64,000 nucleotides of DNA from Paeniglutamicibacter antarcticus. Its GTDB lineage: Bacteria > Actinomycetota > Actinomycetes > Actinomycetales > Micrococcaceae. Under the pieces are notes generated by a model. The model saw nothing but the letters and a program-made list of their open reading frames with translations. It did no database searches and was not told where the DNA came from. The DNA lies in assembly GCF_900010755.1 (NCBI RefSeq), contig NZ_CZJT01000088.1, positions 1 to 64,000 on the forward strand, given 5' to 3'. This document shows positions 1-8,533 of this stretch, piece by piece (the first letter of the stretch is position 1; each line of letters begins with the position of its first letter). Made by a program: the position numbers and the translations under genes.

Positions 1-93
1 CCCCAGCCAGACCACTGGGTTGATAGGCAGGATGTGGAAGCGAGGACTAAAGACTCGTGAAGCTGACCTGTACTAATAGGCCGACAACTTAAA
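1..93 (+). rRNA. 23S ribosomal RNA, 3' end (partial)
   Basis: The first ~93 bases match the conserved 3' terminus of bacterial 23S rRNA, including the segment leading to GTACTAATAGGCCGA just before the mature end. The gene enters from outside the window and the exact 3' end is approximate. The spacer to the first 5S gene (about 94-320) contains an imperfect stem at 195-241, with arms CCACCACCACTG and the matching 3' arm ending GGTGG, which looks like a pre-rRNA processing stem. Confidence 0.95.
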
Positions 94-320
94 CCACAAA
101 CACCACACCAACCCACGGGGTTGCGTGTTGGCAAGAAACGCTGCGTCCACTATACGGTCCCGAAACAACAACCCAAATGTTGAATTTCAGGAAACCACCA
201 CCACTGTTACACCCCCCTTTTTGGGTGTGTGATGTTGGTGGATCACCACAGAACTATATTTCTGTAACCCCTAGATTCACCACCAAGACCCTGAAAAACC
301 GGGTCATTGGTTGGTACTAG

Positions 321-440
321 AGTTACGGCGGTCATAGCGTGGGGGAAACGCCCGGTCCCATACCGAACCCGGAAGCTAAGACCCACTGCGCCGATGGTAC
401 TGCACTCGGGAGGGTGTGGGAGAGTAGGTCACCGCCGGAC
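321..440 (+). rRNA. rrf: 5S ribosomal RNA, copy 1
   Basis: This 120-nt stretch has typical actinobacterial 5S features: 5' GTTACGGCGGTC pairs with 3' GGTCACCGCC, and the internal CCGAACCCGGAAGCTAAG is the diagnostic loop B/C region. It lies in the usual place about 230 nt after 23S and is followed directly by a strong terminator, so it closes the rrn operon. It is identical over its full length to the second copy at 888-1007. Confidence 0.97.
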
Positions 441-450
441 CATCATTACC

Positions 451-484
451 GGAACCCCCAAACCATTCATGGTTTGGGGGTTCC
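451..484 (+). terminator. Intrinsic terminator after 5S copy 1
   Basis: A perfect 15-bp stem, GGAACCCCCAAACCA (451-465) with TGGTTTGGGGGTTCC (470-484), has a 4-nt loop. It lies 10 nt past the 5S gene. Confidence 0.85.
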
Positions 485-887
485 GACGTTAAACCACCAG
501 TAGGGCCAGGGTTCGCGCGCTCACGCACGCGACCCCTGGCACTACTCTGCGTTAACCAGGTTTCCCTGGCGCCCAGCACTCTGACCCTAGAATCACCCAT
601 AGGGGGAGGCTGTTTGGTGCCGGCTAGTCCGGGCGTCCCAAAGTCCGGTTTGTGCTAAATGGAACGGTGCCCAATCGCTTCAGGTGTGCAAATCAATGCA
701 CAATTGCCTTGATTTGCGGTGAATCAGGCACTCTGAAAAGTGGCATGTGAGCAGGGTCATGCAAGAAACGGGCATTCCGGGTCGCGTAGTCCCGGCAAAT
801 TGGGTATAGTTTCTTATTGAAGAACCACAGCATTGCTGTGACTCACTAAAGCTACCGGCAGCCTGAATAAGGATTGCAAGGTAAAAG
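485..887. other. Spacer between the two 5S genes, no gene seen
   Basis: About 400 bases without a credible reading frame. Seen here are a 6-bp inverted repeat (TGTGCA 685-690 / TGCACA 697-702), a TATAGT hexamer at 805-810 that could be a -10 box (no convincing -35), and a small CACAG/CTGTG hairpin near 826-840. Because copy 1 ends in a terminator, the second 5S needs either its own promoter here or read-through. Confidence 0.5.
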
Positions 888-1007
888 AGTTACGGCGGTC
901 ATAGCGTGGGGGAAACGCCCGGTCCCATACCGAACCCGGAAGCTAAGACCCACTGCGCCGATGGTACTGCACTCGGGAGGGTGTGGGAGAGTAGGTCACC
1001 GCCGGAC
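888..1007 (+). rRNA. rrf: 5S ribosomal RNA, copy 2
   Basis: A 120-nt sequence identical to copy 1 (321-440), separated from it by a terminator and a 400-nt spacer that shows no tRNA or other RNA gene. Its own terminator follows 10 nt later. An extra 5S downstream of an rrn operon is known in some bacteria; identity of the copies suggests gene conversion or recent duplication. Confidence 0.96.
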
Positions 1008-1017
1008 ATAATTGTCC

Positions 1018-1050
1018 CAGAACCCCCAAGCCAATGGCTTGGGGGTTCTG
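1018..1050 (+). terminator. Intrinsic terminator after 5S copy 2
   Basis: A 15-bp stem, CAGAACCCCCAAGCC (1018-1032) with GGCTTGGGGGTTCTG (1036-1050), closed by a 3-nt loop. Its core ACCCCCAA/TTGGGGGT is the same as in the terminator after copy 1, so the duplicated block probably included the terminator. Confidence 0.85.
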
Positions 1051-1169
1051 ATGTTTAACCCGCAAGTTCCGCTCTGTGCCAGGCCGGGAATGCGCGGCGG
1101 GACGCCAGCTTAGTTCCCGAAGGACTTCCGTCCCTGCACCGGGGCGCTCCCAGCCGTTAGTGTTGAGTC

Positions 1170-1655
1170 ATGGACGGACTTTTTTCCCACGCTGCAGTGC
1201 CCGATGACGAGTTCAAGGATTCGGTGCCGCTCCCGGAGCTCACGCACTCCGTGGCGGTCCCGGTGCCAGTGGACCAAGCATTTGAAGGCTTCACCGACTA
1301 CATCAATCTCTGGTGGCCGGTAAACGTATATTCGCATTTCGGGCCCGGAAGCCACGTCTCGTTTTCAGGCGGCCAGCTCCTCGAGGAATCGGAAGAGGGG
1401 CAGCAGCACCTATGGGGAACGATCGTCGACTTCGAGGTACCTGTCCGCATCGTCCTTGACTTCACACTCGGCATGGAAAATGCGGCACCGACAAGACTCG
1501 AATTCGAATTTTCCGATGCCGGCGCCGGAACCGAGATGACCATACGTCACGGCGGTTGGGCGCGAGGAGCTGCTGGGGTGGCGCAACATGAGCGTTACGC
1601 TCGTTGGCCTGAGGTTATTGCATACTATGCTCGGTTTATGGGAGCCCGGAGCTGA
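1170..1655 (+). CDS. SRPBCC / AHSA1-like domain protein
   Basis: A 161-residue protein that looks like a single START/SRPBCC fold of the activator-of-Hsp90-ATPase-like type. The N-terminal part carries the family pattern of a beta strand then V-DQAFEGFTDYINLWWPV (about residues 30-50), the centre has GTIVDFEVPVRIVLDFTLG, and the C-terminal helix follows TEMTIRHGGW. Members bind hydrophobic ligands or act as stress-related cofactors; the ligand cannot be told from sequence. It stands alone between the 5S terminator and the FAD oxidase. There is no strong ribosome site ahead of the ATG at 1170, so the start is moderately certain. Confidence 0.75.
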   Translation: MDGLFSHAAVPDDEFKDSVPLPELTHSVAVPVPVDQAFEGFTDYINLWWPVNVYSHFGPGSHVSFSGGQLLEESEEGQQHLWGTIVDFEVPVRIVLDFTLGMENAAPTRLEFEFSDAGAGTEMTIRHGGWARGAAGVAQHERYARWPEVIAYYARFMGARS

Positions 1656-1725
1656 TCTCTTCATGAGCGGACGTGTCGGTGCCCCGAAAATATTCAGGTA
1701 CCACCGATAGGGAATAGGGGCTGGC

Positions 1726-3108
1726 ATGAGCCTGGCATATAGCGATGAAGCACTGGTAGAGAACCTCGTGCAGGAGCTTGGATCAGGTTCGGTGTCAACC
1801 GATCCCGGGGTACTGGCCGCCAACAGCCACGACTTCGGCAAACTTGTCGGCATCATGCTGCCGATTGCGGTTGTCTACGCCGAACGCGTCGAGGACGTCC
1901 AGGCGGCCTTGCGGCTGGCTTCAGCGGCCGGAGTCAACGTTGTGCCCCGCGGGGCCGGTACCGGCGTCTCTGGCGGTGCGCATTCCATCACCCGCTGCAT
2001 CGTGCTCTCCCTTGAACGGATGAACAAGATCCTGGAGATCCGCGCCGACGATGAGGTCGCAGTCGTGGAACCCGGGGTCATCAACTCGGACCTCAATGAT
2101 GCGGTCGCCAAGCACGGGCTGATGTATGCGCCAGATCCGGCCAGTTACCAACGCTCGACCATTGGCGGCAATGTTGCCACCAATGCCGGCGGTCTGCGCT
2201 GCGCCAAGTACGGGGTCACCACCGACTCGGTGCTGGGACTGGACGTGGTGCTTGCCGACGGCACGCTCATCTCCACCGGCCGCAACACCTTCAAGGGCGT
2301 GGCCGGCTATGACCTGACCTCACTGCTGGTCGGCTCCGAGGGAACCCTGGGAATCGTCGTTTCCATCACCGTCAGGCTGCGCTACCTCAGCGAGAAGACC
2401 TGCTCCATTGCCGCGCTGTTCCCCGACATCGCCCAGGCCGCCTCCGGGGTAGTGGCAATAGCCCGGGTGCGGGTCCAGCCCGCCATCCTGGAACTCCTGG
2501 ACGTTGGCACCCTGCGCGTGCTGGACACCCAGTATGGATCCGACTTCAGCGCCCGCGGCGGCGCCATGTTGCTGGTGCGCACGGACGGACACGGGGCAGA
2601 GATCGAAGCGGGCATCGTGCGCTCCGCACTGGAGGGCCTGGGTGCCCGCGTGAGCCCCGCGGAGGACAGCGAAGCGGTCAAGCTCATCGAGATGCGCAGG
2701 GCCAGCCGGGGCGATGGACAGGACGACCAGTACCGGGTGGGGGAAGACGTTGCGGTCCCGCGTTCTGCCATGGTCGCCTACATGCACACGCTCGATGAGA
2801 TCGCCCGGCGCAACAACGTGATGGTGCGCATCGTCGCCCATGCGGGGGACGGCAACCTGCACCCGACATTCTGGGTGGACCCCGCAGACGGCCCCGCCGG
2901 GGTGGGCCGCCTGGATGCGGCGCTGGAGGAATCCGTGCGGGCGGCGCTTGCCGTGGGCGGAACCATCACCGGTGAGCACGGTGTGGGCACCGTGAAGCGC
3001 GAATGGCTGGGCTGGGAACAGTCAGCCGAAGTCATTGAACTGCAGCGGAAAATCAAGGCTGTTTTCGACCCGCAGGGCCTTCTGAACCCGGGCAAAGCCA
3101 TCGTGTGA
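1726..3108 (+). CDS. FAD-linked oxidase, GlcD / D-lactate dehydrogenase type
   Basis: A 460-residue flavoprotein of the FAD_binding_4 plus FAD-oxidase C-terminal family. The PCMH-type FAD site is visible as PRGAGTGVSGGAH (74-86) and STIGGNVATNAGG (144-156). The C-terminal part has the metal and substrate-site motif HAGDGNLHP (from residue 372) and GEHGVGTVKREW (from 416). Members oxidise 2-hydroxy acids such as glycolate or D-lactate and pass electrons to a quinone or partner protein; the substrate here is not determined. The start follows AGGGG 6 nt upstream. It is not next to GlcE or GlcF genes, so it is likely a single-subunit enzyme. Confidence 0.9.
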   Translation: MSLAYSDEALVENLVQELGSGSVSTDPGVLAANSHDFGKLVGIMLPIAVVYAERVEDVQAALRLASAAGVNVVPRGAGTGVSGGAHSITRCIVLSLERMNKILEIRADDEVAVVEPGVINSDLNDAVAKHGLMYAPDPASYQRSTIGGNVATNAGGLRCAKYGVTTDSVLGLDVVLADGTLISTGRNTFKGVAGYDLTSLLVGSEGTLGIVVSITVRLRYLSEKTCSIAALFPDIAQAASGVVAIARVRVQPAILELLDVGTLRVLDTQYGSDFSARGGAMLLVRTDGHGAEIEAGIVRSALEGLGARVSPAEDSEAVKLIEMRRASRGDGQDDQYRVGEDVAVPRSAMVAYMHTLDEIARRNNVMVRIVAHAGDGNLHPTFWVDPADGPAGVGRLDAALEESVRAALAVGGTITGEHGVGTVKREWLGWEQSAEVIELQRKIKAVFDPQGLLNPGKAIV

Positions 3109-3179
3109 TCCGGCCAACACGACCTCGATTAGGTGTTGTGGAGAAAAGTGGGTAAACTTTTTTCTCGTTGGTACATCAT

Positions 3180-3256
3180 CGGGATATGGCGCAGCTTGGT
3201 AGCGCGCGTCGTTCGGGACGACGAGGTCGCAGGTTCAAATCCTGTTATCCCGACCA
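3180..3256 (+). tRNA. tRNA-Pro (anticodon CGG)
   Basis: Full cloverleaf: acceptor CGGGATA (3180-3186) pairs with TATCCCG (3246-3252). The anticodon arm CGTCG-TTCGGGA-CGACG gives anticodon CGG, and the T arm contains GGTTCAAAT. The CCA end is encoded (3254-3256). Confidence 0.97.
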
Positions 3257-3260
3257 ATGT

Positions 3261-3296
3261 GAGCCCCGCAGGGAACTTAGGTTTCTTGCGGGGCTC
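3261..3296 (+). terminator. Terminator after tRNA-Pro
   Basis: Ten-bp stem GAGCCCCGCA (3261-3270) / TGCGGGGCTC (3287-3296), starting 4 nt after the tRNA. The T-tract is weak (CGTCCCATTT). Confidence 0.7.
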
Positions 3297-3346
3297 GTCC
3301 CATTTAACCAGCCATTCAGGGGCGCGACGATTGCGTCCTTAACCAA

Positions 3347-3378
3347 GTGTGGGCCCCGGCAATTGCCGGGGCCCACAC
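3347..3378 (-). terminator. Terminator for the siderophore-binding lipoprotein gene
   Basis: Perfect inverted repeat GTGTGGGCCCCGGCAA / TTGCCGGGGCCCACAC, located 31 nt past the stop of the minus-strand gene at 3410. It may also stop read-through from the tRNA side. Confidence 0.75.
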
Positions 3379-3409
3379 GCGGTTAGCTGTCTTTTGCGCG
3401 GTGGGAGGG

Positions 3410-4444
3410 TTATTTCACCAGGTAGGTGCGCAGGTCATCGAGCACTATCGAGGCGCCGGTTGGGCCCAGGCCCAGGAACCAGACGTCGTCGTTCACGCGC
3501 TGCACATTCCCGGCCTTGACGGCCCCCAACTTGCTCCAGATCGGACCCTCGAGCGCGGCCTTCTCGCCGGTGGCCTCCGGGGTGCCGTAGGAGGTGTAGA
3601 AGATCCAGTCCGAGTCGGCCTCGGCAAGGTTCTCCGCGGAGATCTCCACGGCAAGGTCCTCGATGTCCTGGTTGGCCGGTCGCGAGATGCCGGCATCCTT
3701 GAGGATCACGCCGATCAGCGAGGCGTTGCCGTACAGGCGGGTCTTTTCCGGCATGAAGCGCAGCAGCGAGATCTTCGGGTCGCCCGGTACCTCCTTGCCC
3801 AATGCGGTGGCCTTGTCCTGGTAGGCGTTGAGCACCTCGACAGCCTTGGTTTCCTCACCGAGTGCCGAAGCTGCCAGGCGGAAGTTTTCCTTCCACGGGA
3901 AGCCCGGGCGGATGGAGAAGACCGTCGGGGCGATCTGTGAAAGCTGCGGGTAGAGCTTGTCGGCGCGCAGCTGGGAGCCGATGATCAAATCCGGCTTCAG
4001 GGCCGCGACAGCCTCAAGGTTCAGTTCCTGGATGGTGCCAACGGTCTTCGCGTCCTTGACGGCATCGGCCAGGTAGCTGGGGATCGAGTTGGCGCCCTCG
4101 GTGGAGGGGATGCCTACAGGGGTGATGCCCAGTGAAAGCACCGCGTCCAGTTCGCCGGTGTCCAGCACGACGACGCGCTGCGGCTTCGCCTCAAGCGTGG
4201 TCTCGCCGTTGGCGTGGGTCAGTGTGCGCGGGAAGATGCCCGGGGCCGCGTCGGAGCCGAACTTGGCGGTTGCTTCATCTGCGGTGGAGAAGCGTTCGCC
4301 GCCCACTGCCACGTCGGAGTTTCCTGCAGCGGTGTCGGTGGTGCCGCTGGCGCCACATCCCGCGGTCAGGGCAAGCAATACAAGGGCGGCGGTGGCCTGG
4401 GCCGCGCGGAGGCGTGGCCGGGTCAGGGAAGAAGTCAATTTCAC
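3410..4444 (-). CDS. Iron-siderophore ABC transporter substrate-binding lipoprotein
   Basis: A 344-residue exported lipoprotein. The signal peptide (1-29) ends in the lipobox LTAGC with Cys30 as the lipidated residue, followed by a Gly/Ala/Thr-rich linker. The rest is a class III (Peripla_BP_2, FecB/FepB-like) binding domain, starting near RVVVLDTGELDAVLSLG (about 90-106), with the long central helix typical of the class. It captures ferric siderophores outside the membrane and hands them to FecCD-type permeases. The gene starts with GTG at 4444 and diverges from two such permease genes at 4558 and 5679, which supports the role. The specific siderophore is unknown. Confidence 0.9.
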   Translation of the reverse strand: MKLTSSLTRPRLRAAQATAALVLLALTAGCGASGTTDTAAGNSDVAVGGERFSTADEATAKFGSDAAPGIFPRTLTHANGETTLEAKPQRVVVLDTGELDAVLSLGITPVGIPSTEGANSIPSYLADAVKDAKTVGTIQELNLEAVAALKPDLIIGSQLRADKLYPQLSQIAPTVFSIRPGFPWKENFRLAASALGEETKAVEVLNAYQDKATALGKEVPGDPKISLLRFMPEKTRLYGNASLIGVILKDAGISRPANQDIEDLAVEISAENLAEADSDWIFYTSYGTPEATGEKAALEGPIWSKLGAVKAGNVQRVNDDVWFLGLGPTGASIVLDDLRTYLVK

Positions 4445-4557
4445 TACACAAATGTATCCTATTGATCTTGTGCTCGCCTAAGGCGTGAATTCCGCAAGCG
4501 CGGGTGGCGGGTGCGCACGCGGTAGTGTTGAACGGTTCGAAGCAAAGGAGACATAGC

Positions 4558-5682
4558 GTGGCAGCTCCCGCCACCGAGCCGAAGAGCCCGGAAAAAACCC
4601 AAACCAAGCGCGGAAACCACGCGGCCCTTGGCACAGCCACGGTGCCCGGAAACCCAGGTGCGGGCAGGGCAACGCCGGAAAACGCGGGCACCACCATGCA
4701 ACGCGCCTCATTGCTGTTGTGCTTCCTTGTACTGCTGGTTCTCCTAGCGCTGGCCTCGCTGGCCGTCGGGTCCAAACCGATTGACCTGGCCACGGTGCTG
4801 GGCGCACTGGTGAACCCCGACGATTCGGCCGACCACGCGATCATCCGCGAGTCCCGGGTGCCGCGTGCACTGCTGGGAATCCTGGCCGGAAGCGCGCTGG
4901 GTATTGCCGGGGCGCTGGTTCAATCCATGACCCGCAATGCCCTGGCCGAACCCGGCATCCTGGGCGTGAACGCCGGCGCCTCGCTGGCGATCGTGATTGC
5001 CGTGGGCACCTTCGGGATCAACGGCTTCTCCGGGTATGTGTGGTTCGCCTTTGGCGGGGCCGTACTGGCCACCGGCGCCGTGTACCTGGTGGGCATGGCC
5101 GGGGCGCGATCGAACGACCCGGTCAGGCTGGTGCTGGCCGGAGTGGCCCTGGGTGCCGTGCTTTCCGGTATCGGAACCGCACTGGCACTGGTGCACCCGG
5201 CGGCCTTTGACCAGCTGCGTGCCTGGACCGTCGGCTCGCTGGAGGGCCGTTCGCCCGAGATCCTGCTTCCGCTGGCCCTGGCCGTGGCCGCAGGATTCGT
5301 CCTCGCGGCATTCACCGGGCGCTCGCTGAACGCGCTGGCGCTGGGCGATGACACCGCCAAGGCACTGGGCTACAGGGTGGGCCGGGCCCGGGTGCTGATC
5401 CTGCTGGCGGTCACGGTGCTGGCCGGCGCTGCCACCGCTGCCGTTGGCGCCATCGGCTTCCTGGGCCTGATGGCCCCGCACCTGGCCCGCAGGTTCTCCG
5501 GGCCCGACGCCCGCTGGATGCTTGGATTTACAGCTGTCTTGGCGCCGATCATTTTGTTGCTGGCCGACGTGCTGGGCCGGGTCATCATTCCGGGGGAGTT
5601 GGAGGCGGGTGTGGTCTGCGCATTTGTCGGGGCTCCGGTGCTGATCATCCTGGCCCGCCGCAAGAAGCCGGTGGCGGTATGA
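4558..5682 (+). CDS. Iron-siderophore ABC transporter permease (FecCD family), first subunit
   Basis: A 374-residue polytopic membrane protein of the FecCD/BtuC family, which imports ferric siderophores across the inner membrane. The hydrophobic core begins after about 45 polar residues and contains the family patterns RVPRALLGILAGSALGIAGA, GVNAGASLAIV and GFLGLMAPHLAR, the last being the loop that contacts the ATPase. I chose the GTG at 4558 because AAAGGAG lies 7 nt upstream; an in-frame ATG at 4504 lacks a ribosome site. The stop overlaps the next gene by ATGA, so the two permeases are translationally coupled and probably form a heterodimer. Confidence 0.9.
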   Translation: MAAPATEPKSPEKTQTKRGNHAALGTATVPGNPGAGRATPENAGTTMQRASLLLCFLVLLVLLALASLAVGSKPIDLATVLGALVNPDDSADHAIIRESRVPRALLGILAGSALGIAGALVQSMTRNALAEPGILGVNAGASLAIVIAVGTFGINGFSGYVWFAFGGAVLATGAVYLVGMAGARSNDPVRLVLAGVALGAVLSGIGTALALVHPAAFDQLRAWTVGSLEGRSPEILLPLALAVAAGFVLAAFTGRSLNALALGDDTAKALGYRVGRARVLILLAVTVLAGAATAAVGAIGFLGLMAPHLARRFSGPDARWMLGFTAVLAPIILLLADVLGRVIIPGELEAGVVCAFVGAPVLIILARRKKPVAV

Positions 5683-6725
5683 GCGCGCCGGCCAAGACCA
5701 ACACCGTGGTGGCCGGGCGGCCGGGCCGCGCCCGCCGGCTGGGCCGCGAAGCGGCCCTGTGCCTGGTGCTTTCGGCACTTGCGCTGTTGGTGGCCCTGCT
5801 GGTGATCGGCGGCGGCGACTACCCGATGGGGCCCGGGCAGGTCCTCAAGGTGCTGCTCGGCGGCGGCGAGGGACTGGAGAACACCATAGTGCTGCAATGG
5901 CGTACCCCGCGTGCTGTCGCAGCGCTGGTCTTCGGCGCAGCGCTGGGTGTTGCCGGTGCGGTTTTCCAGTCGTTGACCCGCAACCCGCTGGGCTCACCCG
6001 ATGTGATCGGTTTTTCCACTGGTGCCTATACAGGAGCGCTGCTGGCGCTGACGCTGGTGGGCGGCAGCTTTGTTGCCACCTCGCTGGGTGCGCTCGCCGG
6101 CGGACTGCTCACCGCGTTTGCCGTCTACCTGCTGGCCTGGCGGCGCGGTTCCCATGGTTTCCGGCTGATCCTGGTGGGCATCGGCGTCTCCGCGATGCTG
6201 GCAGCGCTCAACCAGTGGCTGGTGCTGCGTGCCGAGATAGAGGTGGCCATGGCCGCCGCGGTCTGGGGAGCCGGCACCCTCAACGGGGTGAACTGGTCCT
6301 CGGTGCTTCCGGCGATACTGCTGATCGTCCCGGTGCTGGCCGCGACGCTGGCCGGCGGCAACCGCTTGCAGATGCTGGAAATGGGTGATGACATGGCGAC
6401 CGCGCTGGGCGTCCCGGTGGAAAAGACCCGGCTGCTGATGATCGTGTTGGCGGTGCTGCTCACCGCCGCAACCACCGCGATTGCCGGACCCATCGCCTTC
6501 GTGGCGCTGGTGGCCCCGCAGCTGGCCAAGCGGCTGAACCAGGGCGCCGGGCTGCGCCTGGTCCCGGCTGCCTGCATGGGAGCGCTGTTGCTGGTGACCA
6601 GTGATTTGGCGGCCCAACGGCTCTTTGCCCCGGTCCAACTGCCGGTGGGCGTGGTGACCGTGAGCATCGGCGGGATCTACCTGATCTGGTTGCTGGCCCG
6701 CGAGGGGCGCACCGGCAGCAGGTAG
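5679..6725 (+). CDS. Iron-siderophore ABC transporter permease (FecCD family), second subunit
   Basis: A 348-residue FecCD/BtuC-type permease, with an Arg-rich start (about 1-30) then a series of transmembrane helices. The family motifs are RTPRAVAALVFGAALGVAGA, VIGFSTGAYTGALL and GPIAFVALVAPQLAKR (the ATPase-contact loop). The ATG at 5679 overlaps the upstream stop by 4 nt. An ATP-binding subunit of the FepC type would normally follow, but the next gene is a convergent glucosidase, so the ATPase must be encoded elsewhere or shared with another system. Confidence 0.9.
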   Translation: MSAPAKTNTVVAGRPGRARRLGREAALCLVLSALALLVALLVIGGGDYPMGPGQVLKVLLGGGEGLENTIVLQWRTPRAVAALVFGAALGVAGAVFQSLTRNPLGSPDVIGFSTGAYTGALLALTLVGGSFVATSLGALAGGLLTAFAVYLLAWRRGSHGFRLILVGIGVSAMLAALNQWLVLRAEIEVAMAAAVWGAGTLNGVNWSSVLPAILLIVPVLAATLAGGNRLQMLEMGDDMATALGVPVEKTRLLMIVLAVLLTAATTAIAGPIAFVALVAPQLAKRLNQGAGLRLVPAACMGALLLVTSDLAAQRLFAPVQLPVGVVTVSIGGIYLIWLLAREGRTGSR

Positions 6726-6742
6726 ATCCCGGGGGAACCTCC

Positions 6743-8533
6743 CTAGACGTTTTCCTCGTCGCCAGCCGCGTCGCCGGCCGCCTCCAAGGTGCGTAACCAG
6801 GCCGCGGAGTTTGGCCCCAGCCACCCTGCCGCCGCGTCGGCGGTTCCCGCGGCATCCGAACACAGCAGCAGCTCACCGCGGGGCAGCGGAACCGCAGTAC
6901 CCGAAAGGTTCAGCACGTTCACCGTGTCCCCGTTGCGGATCGCCAGCACCTCAGGCAGTGCCGGGTTGGTGTAGAACGCCAGCGAGCCCAGGCCCAAGCC
7001 CAGCTCGCTGCGCAGTCCCAGCGCCCGGCGGTACAAGTTCAGCGTGGAGGCAGGATCCTCTTCCTGCAGGTCGCGGGAGAACCCTGCCCAGCCCGCGGGC
7101 TGCGGCAACCAGGATTCCCCGGTGGGGGAGAACCCTGCTGCCGGTGCATCGTGCACCCACGGCAACGGGATCCGGCAGCCATCACGCCCGGTCTTGGCCC
7201 CGTTGGTGCGCAAGAAACCGGGGTCCTGCCGGTACCGGTCCTCCAGCGTGGTGTGATCGCCCAGCCCGAGCTCCTCGCCCTGGTACAGGTAGGCGCCGCC
7301 CGGCAGGCCAAGCATGAACAATGTTGCCGCCCGGGCCCGGGCCTGCCCCAGTTCCTCATCTGGCTGCGGGTCCCGCGGGCCAATGCCGTCGCCCAGGTCC
7401 AGCGCCACCCCGTCCAGCCCAAAGCGGGTTGCATGGCGGGAGACGTCGTGGTTGGACAGCACCCAAGTGGTGGGCGCGCCGACCGTGTCGAACGCGGCCA
7501 GCGACTCGCCGATGACGGCGGCCAGGGCATCGCGATCCCAGAGCGTGCGCAGGTAATCGAAGTTGAAGGACTGGTGCATTTGCCCGGGTGCCACCCAGTC
7601 GGCCAGCCGGGTCAGCGGGCGCGCGTTGGCCTCTGAGCAGAGCACTGGTTCACCCGGGTACTGTTCGCAGATTTCCCGCCAGCGCGCAAACACCGTGTGT
7701 AGTTCGGGCTGGCCGTACATGGGTGCTTCGGCGAAGGGGAAGCCCGGGGTGGGGGTGCCATCGGGTGCGCCGTGCCAATCGGGCATGCCTTCCTTCTTGA
7801 ACATCGCGTGGGCGACGTCGATGCGGAACCCTCCGGCGCCGCGATCCAGCCAGAATCGCAGGGTGGCTTCGAACTCTGCCTCCACGGCGGGATTGCGCCA
7901 GTTGAAGTCCGGTTGCGTGGCGTCAAAAAGGTGGAAGTAGTACTGGCCCGGGGACCCATCGGATTCGGTGATGCGGGTCCAACCGGGGCCGCCGAACAGG
8001 GAAGACCAGTTGTTCGGCGGGGTGTTCCCGCCAACGCCGGTCCCGTCGGCAAAGTGGAACATGGCACGCTCGGCGGAGCCGGGTGCGGCGGCCAACGCAG
8101 CCTTGAACAAGGCGTGTTCGTTGGAGCAGTGGTTGGGGACGATGTCGATGATGGTCTTGATGCCGTGGCCGGCGGCGGTGTCGATGAGGTTTTGCGCGTC
8201 ATCGAGGGTTCCGAAGAGTGGATCCACCGAACGGTAATCGGATACGTCGTAGCCGGCATCGCGTTGCGGGGAGTCGAAGAATGGCGAGAGCCAAATGGCA
8301 TCCACGCCGAGGGTCGCAATCTTGGGTAGTTCGGCGGTGATGCCCGCAAGGTCGCCCATGCCGGAGCCCGTTGAATCCTTGAAGGAACGCGGGTAGATCT
8401 GGTAGATCACCGCCCGCCGCCACCACTGACCAGTGTCGGAGGGAGTATGCAGTTCCTTGCCCAGCGTGTAGGGGGAGGTGCCCGGAACCTGCTTGGTTCC
8501 GGAAACCCCCGGCTCAATGGAGGATGGCGTCAT
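6743..8533 (-). CDS. GH13 alpha-glucosidase / oligo-1,6-glucosidase, paralogue 1
   Basis: A 596-residue glycoside hydrolase family 13 enzyme without a signal peptide, expected to hydrolyse imported maltodextrins or isomaltose-type oligosaccharides in the cytoplasm. The barrel begins at WWRRAVIYQIYPRSF (about 37-51). Visible conserved regions are DIVPNHCS, the nucleophile Asp239 in GFRIDVAH, the acid/base Glu301 in VLCSEANAR, and the transition-state Asp363 in SNHDVSRH. AGAAAGG lies ahead of the ATG at 8533. The start overlaps, by ATGA, the stop of a 62-codon reading frame (8530-8718). It is the last gene of a minus-strand set with a paralogous glucosidase and a LacI repressor. Confidence 0.92.
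   Translation of the reverse strand: MTPSSIEPGVSGTKQVPGTSPYTLGKELHTPSDTGQWWRRAVIYQIYPRSFKDSTGSGMGDLAGITAELPKIATLGVDAIWLSPFFDSPQRDAGYDVSDYRSVDPLFGTLDDAQNLIDTAAGHGIKTIIDIVPNHCSNEHALFKAALAAAPGSAERAMFHFADGTGVGGNTPPNNWSSLFGGPGWTRITESDGSPGQYYFHLFDATQPDFNWRNPAVEAEFEATLRFWLDRGAGGFRIDVAHAMFKKEGMPDWHGAPDGTPTPGFPFAEAPMYGQPELHTVFARWREICEQYPGEPVLCSEANARPLTRLADWVAPGQMHQSFNFDYLRTLWDRDALAAVIGESLAAFDTVGAPTTWVLSNHDVSRHATRFGLDGVALDLGDGIGPRDPQPDEELGQARARAATLFMLGLPGGAYLYQGEELGLGDHTTLEDRYRQDPGFLRTNGAKTGRDGCRIPLPWVHDAPAAGFSPTGESWLPQPAGWAGFSRDLQEEDPASTLNLYRRALGLRSELGLGLGSLAFYTNPALPEVLAIRNGDTVNVLNLSGTAVPLPRGELLLCSDAAGTADAAAGWLGPNSAAWLRTLEAAGDAAGDEENV

Noticed and set aside
4445..4557. Possible DtxR/IdeR box between the siderophore genes (TTAGGCGAG half-site on the minus strand)
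   Set aside because: Only one half matches the TTAGGTTAG consensus; the other half does not fit.
4744..5778. 344-residue minus-strand frame over the FecCD permeases
   Set aside because: Antisense shadow, rich in Gln/His/Gly as typical for reversed high-GC membrane genes.
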